From Deltaproteobacteria bacterium HGW-Deltaproteobacteria-4 (GTDB lineage Bacteria > Desulfobacterota > Desulfuromonadia > Desulfuromonadales > UBA2197), in the NCBI GenBank assembly GCA_002841765.1, contig PHAV01000009.1:142969-206968 (forward strand): DNA of 64,000 nt, in the 5' to 3' direction. The notes under the pieces were generated by a model. That model ran no database searches, was not told the origin of the DNA, and was given only the letters and a program-made list of their open reading frames with translations. Position numbers and translations under genes: made by a program. Numbering within the stretch: position 1 is the stretch's first letter; each line of letters opens with the position of its first letter. Shown here piece by piece: positions 62,849 to 64,000 of the stretch.

Positions 62849-63217
62849 TCATTCATTTTTCTTCGCAGCCAACCGAGCAGCAGTGATGACAAACTCCCTT
62901 GCGGCCTTTCCGGTTACCTTTGAAAAGTGCCGCAAGAGAACTTTTACATCTGAGGATATAAAGTATCCAGATGGATCGGCAGCAATTGGCTCCGAAGATT
63001 CTTCAAAGAAATAACTCACCCGGACTCCGAGGGCGTTCGCTACTTGCTGAATTCGCTCAACGTTGATTGCATTCTTTCCACTCTCATACCGCTGAACCTG
63101 CTGGTAAGACACCTCAAGAATTTCCGCAAGCTTCTCCTGAGACATCTGGATGTCCTGCCGGCGAAATTTGATCCGCTCGCCGATTTCTTTGTTGTTATGT
63201 ATTTTCAAGGTTCCCAT
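62849..63217 (-). CDS. XRE/Cro-CI-type transcriptional regulator
   Basis: A 122-residue repressor with an N-terminal HTH_3 domain (about 10-68): IGERIKFRRQDIQMSQEKLA and LEVSYQQVQRYESGKNAI, ending VRVSYFFEE. The C-terminal 45 residues are helical and probably dimerise. No Shine-Dalgarno is visible; a TATAGT hexamer lies about 12 bases before the ATG on the minus strand, so the transcript might be leaderless. It is divergent from the nuclease-domain gene at 63348 and faces the replication genes, a likely position for the element's master repressor. Confidence 0.87.
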   Translation of the reverse strand: MGTLKIHNNKEIGERIKFRRQDIQMSQEKLAEILEVSYQQVQRYESGKNAINVERIQQVANALGVRVSYFFEESSEPIAADPSGYFISSDVKVLLRHFSKVTGKAAREFVITAARLAAKKNE

Positions 63218-63347
63218 GGTCGGGAACTATAGCAACAGAGACCGTCAATCAAATACCACTCAAAGAGTGCAAAAAATACGGATGACAAACACCCTCTGTG
63301 CGTGTACCGTGACTCCTTCTCGATTCAATTCGTTGCAGGAGGTATTT

Positions 63348-63944
63348 ATGCAAAGCCCATTAAGTGCGTTGTGCGAGACGTTAAAATTGGTCAAATCCTC
63401 GTCGTCAAGTTACCGGGAACAATTACAGAATAGTGAGGCAGTAACACGCGCTGTTCTTATTGATCCGATTTTAAGGGCATTGGGGTGGGATGTTGCAAAT
63501 CCAGCGACAGTCGAGGTGGAAAAACCCATTTCTTCCGGAGAACTGAAAGGCTGTCTAGACTATTTCTTGAATACTGACAATGCAGAGAAGCCAATAGTTA
63601 TTGAAGCAAAAAAACTGGGTCAACCCCTTGAAGCAGCCTTTGCACAAATGATCAGATACGGATGCACGCTGCGTATAGACAATCTTTTCCTTACCGATGG
63701 CTTGAAATGGTTCCATTTTACCGAGATAAGTGCAACAAGTCAGAACCTACCGGCGTTCATAGATCTTGGTCATATTGATTTAACCAAGGCTGCTGCATTT
63801 TTCGTAGAAAGACTTGATTCTGCGCTTTATATTCCTGAGCCGCAAAATGTAAAAGATGCTTTACAGGAAAAAATTGATCACTTGACAAGACAGCTTCTGG
63901 ATAGGGCCTGTAAAGGATTTTGTGTAAATGGGTTTGTCGGTTAA
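63348..63944 (+). CDS. Stand-alone HsdR_N-like (PD-(D/E)XK) domain protein
   Basis: A 198-residue protein with the type I restriction R-subunit N-terminal nuclease fold only. SEAVTRAVLIDPILRALGWDV opens the domain (63432-63495), GCLDYFLNTDNAEKPIVIEAKK supplies the Asp and the ExK pair (about 71 and 85-87), and AFAQMIRYGCTLRIDNLFLTDG follows. There is no helicase domain. AGGAGG lies 6 bases before this ATG; the frame runs further upstream but without support. Similar lone domains occur in phage and integrative elements with unknown function. The protein ends normally about 56 bases before the window end, in which nothing more is recognisable. Confidence 0.78.
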   Translation: MQSPLSALCETLKLVKSSSSSYREQLQNSEAVTRAVLIDPILRALGWDVANPATVEVEKPISSGELKGCLDYFLNTDNAEKPIVIEAKKLGQPLEAAFAQMIRYGCTLRIDNLFLTDGLKWFHFTEISATSQNLPAFIDLGHIDLTKAAAFFVERLDSALYIPEPQNVKDALQEKIDHLTRQLLDRACKGFCVNGFVG

Positions 63945-64000
63945 TAAGTCGGCATCCTGTCGCCGAAGATGATCGTAAACTGATTGAGTGCCGATTTCCA

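Larger units (their letters stand above)
42406..64000. mobile_element. Integrative element (defence cargo plus satellite-like replication module), right end outside window
   Basis: Bounded on the left by the tRNA-Pro attachment scar and integrase. It contains a compound type I restriction locus, two unknown genes, then AlpA regulator, primase-helicase, zinc-ribbon protein, XRE repressor and a lone nuclease domain. Base composition of several members is clearly more AT-rich than the chromosomal part of the window. No structural phage, conjugation or terminase genes are seen in the visible part. Confidence 0.8.

Overview
The window looks like a chromosome segment of a Gram-negative, probably anaerobic Desulfuromonas/Geobacter-type bacterium (Desulfuromonadia). 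The grounds are a Tad pilus locus, an RND pump with outer-membrane lipoprotein, many large hybrid sensor kinases, a CxxCH-bearing diguanylate cyclase, and the GC-rich palindromic repeats (CCCCCTTT... and CCCCTCCTT... types) scattered between genes. This placement is an inference from gene content; no rRNA or complete tRNA is present.

Layout. 1-5.5 kb: the end of a tad locus on the plus strand (tadB, tadC, TPR lipoprotein, an Ig-like-repeat lipoprotein, a small Flp pilin). 5.7-7.0 kb: an outer-membrane MetA/phenol-type protein and a Dabb-domain protein that converge on a strong terminator. 7.1-13.7 kb (minus): tetR - adaptor - RND pump - outer-membrane factor, with two near-identical 18-bp palindromic operators, one directly behind a good promoter. 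13.8-17.9 kb (minus): a MacB/DevCA-like ABC exporter (two FtsX permeases, ATPase, adaptor); the adaptor has lost its membrane anchor. 17.9-26.7 kb (minus): a signalling block (REC-HD-GYP, REC-kinase, lone REC, REC-PAS-kinase-REC, double-SBP sensor kinase, RsbU_N-like PAS protein). It is bracketed by two direct copies of the adaptor gene start; the far copy is a broken chimera joined to the tail of a PP2C phosphatase. 27.0-29.0 kb: pssA and a periplasmic-haem-type diguanylate cyclase. 29.1-36.5 kb (minus): a four-gene fatty-acid beta-oxidation operon (fadE, thiolase, hydratase/dehydrogenase, acyl-CoA ligase). 36.6-41.3 kb: CNNM/CorC protein, SRPBCC protein, DUF523-DUF1722 protein, secreted unknown, ppnP, cvfB. 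41.3-42.0 kb: an IS200-type remnant and a vapBC pair.

From about 42.4 kb to the right edge lies an integrative element. It starts at a 50-bp 3' fragment of tRNA-Pro(CGG), an attachment-site scar, followed by a P4-type tyrosine integrase that carries a cysteine-rich insertion. Its cargo is a seven-gene plus-strand cluster: hsdM, hsdS, an unrecognised 554-residue protein, a 1439-residue GHKL-ATPase with a NO VEIN/DUF3883 C-terminus, an AlbA_2/Schlafen-type protein, hsdR, and an unrecognised 274-residue protein. The non-hsd members in the middle and at the end are visibly AT-richer than hsdM/hsdR. A replication/control module follows (AlpA regulator, zinc-finger/TOPRIM/RepA-type primase-helicase, zinc-ribbon protein, XRE repressor) and then a lone HsdR_N-like nuclease domain. 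The right end of the element is not in the window.

The best candidate for something undescribed is the compound type I restriction locus at 44.2-59.5 kb, where a sacsin/NOV-like ATPase-nuclease and two unknown proteins are built into the hsd operon. The second is the rearrangement around the ABC adaptor and signalling block at 17.7-27.0 kb.
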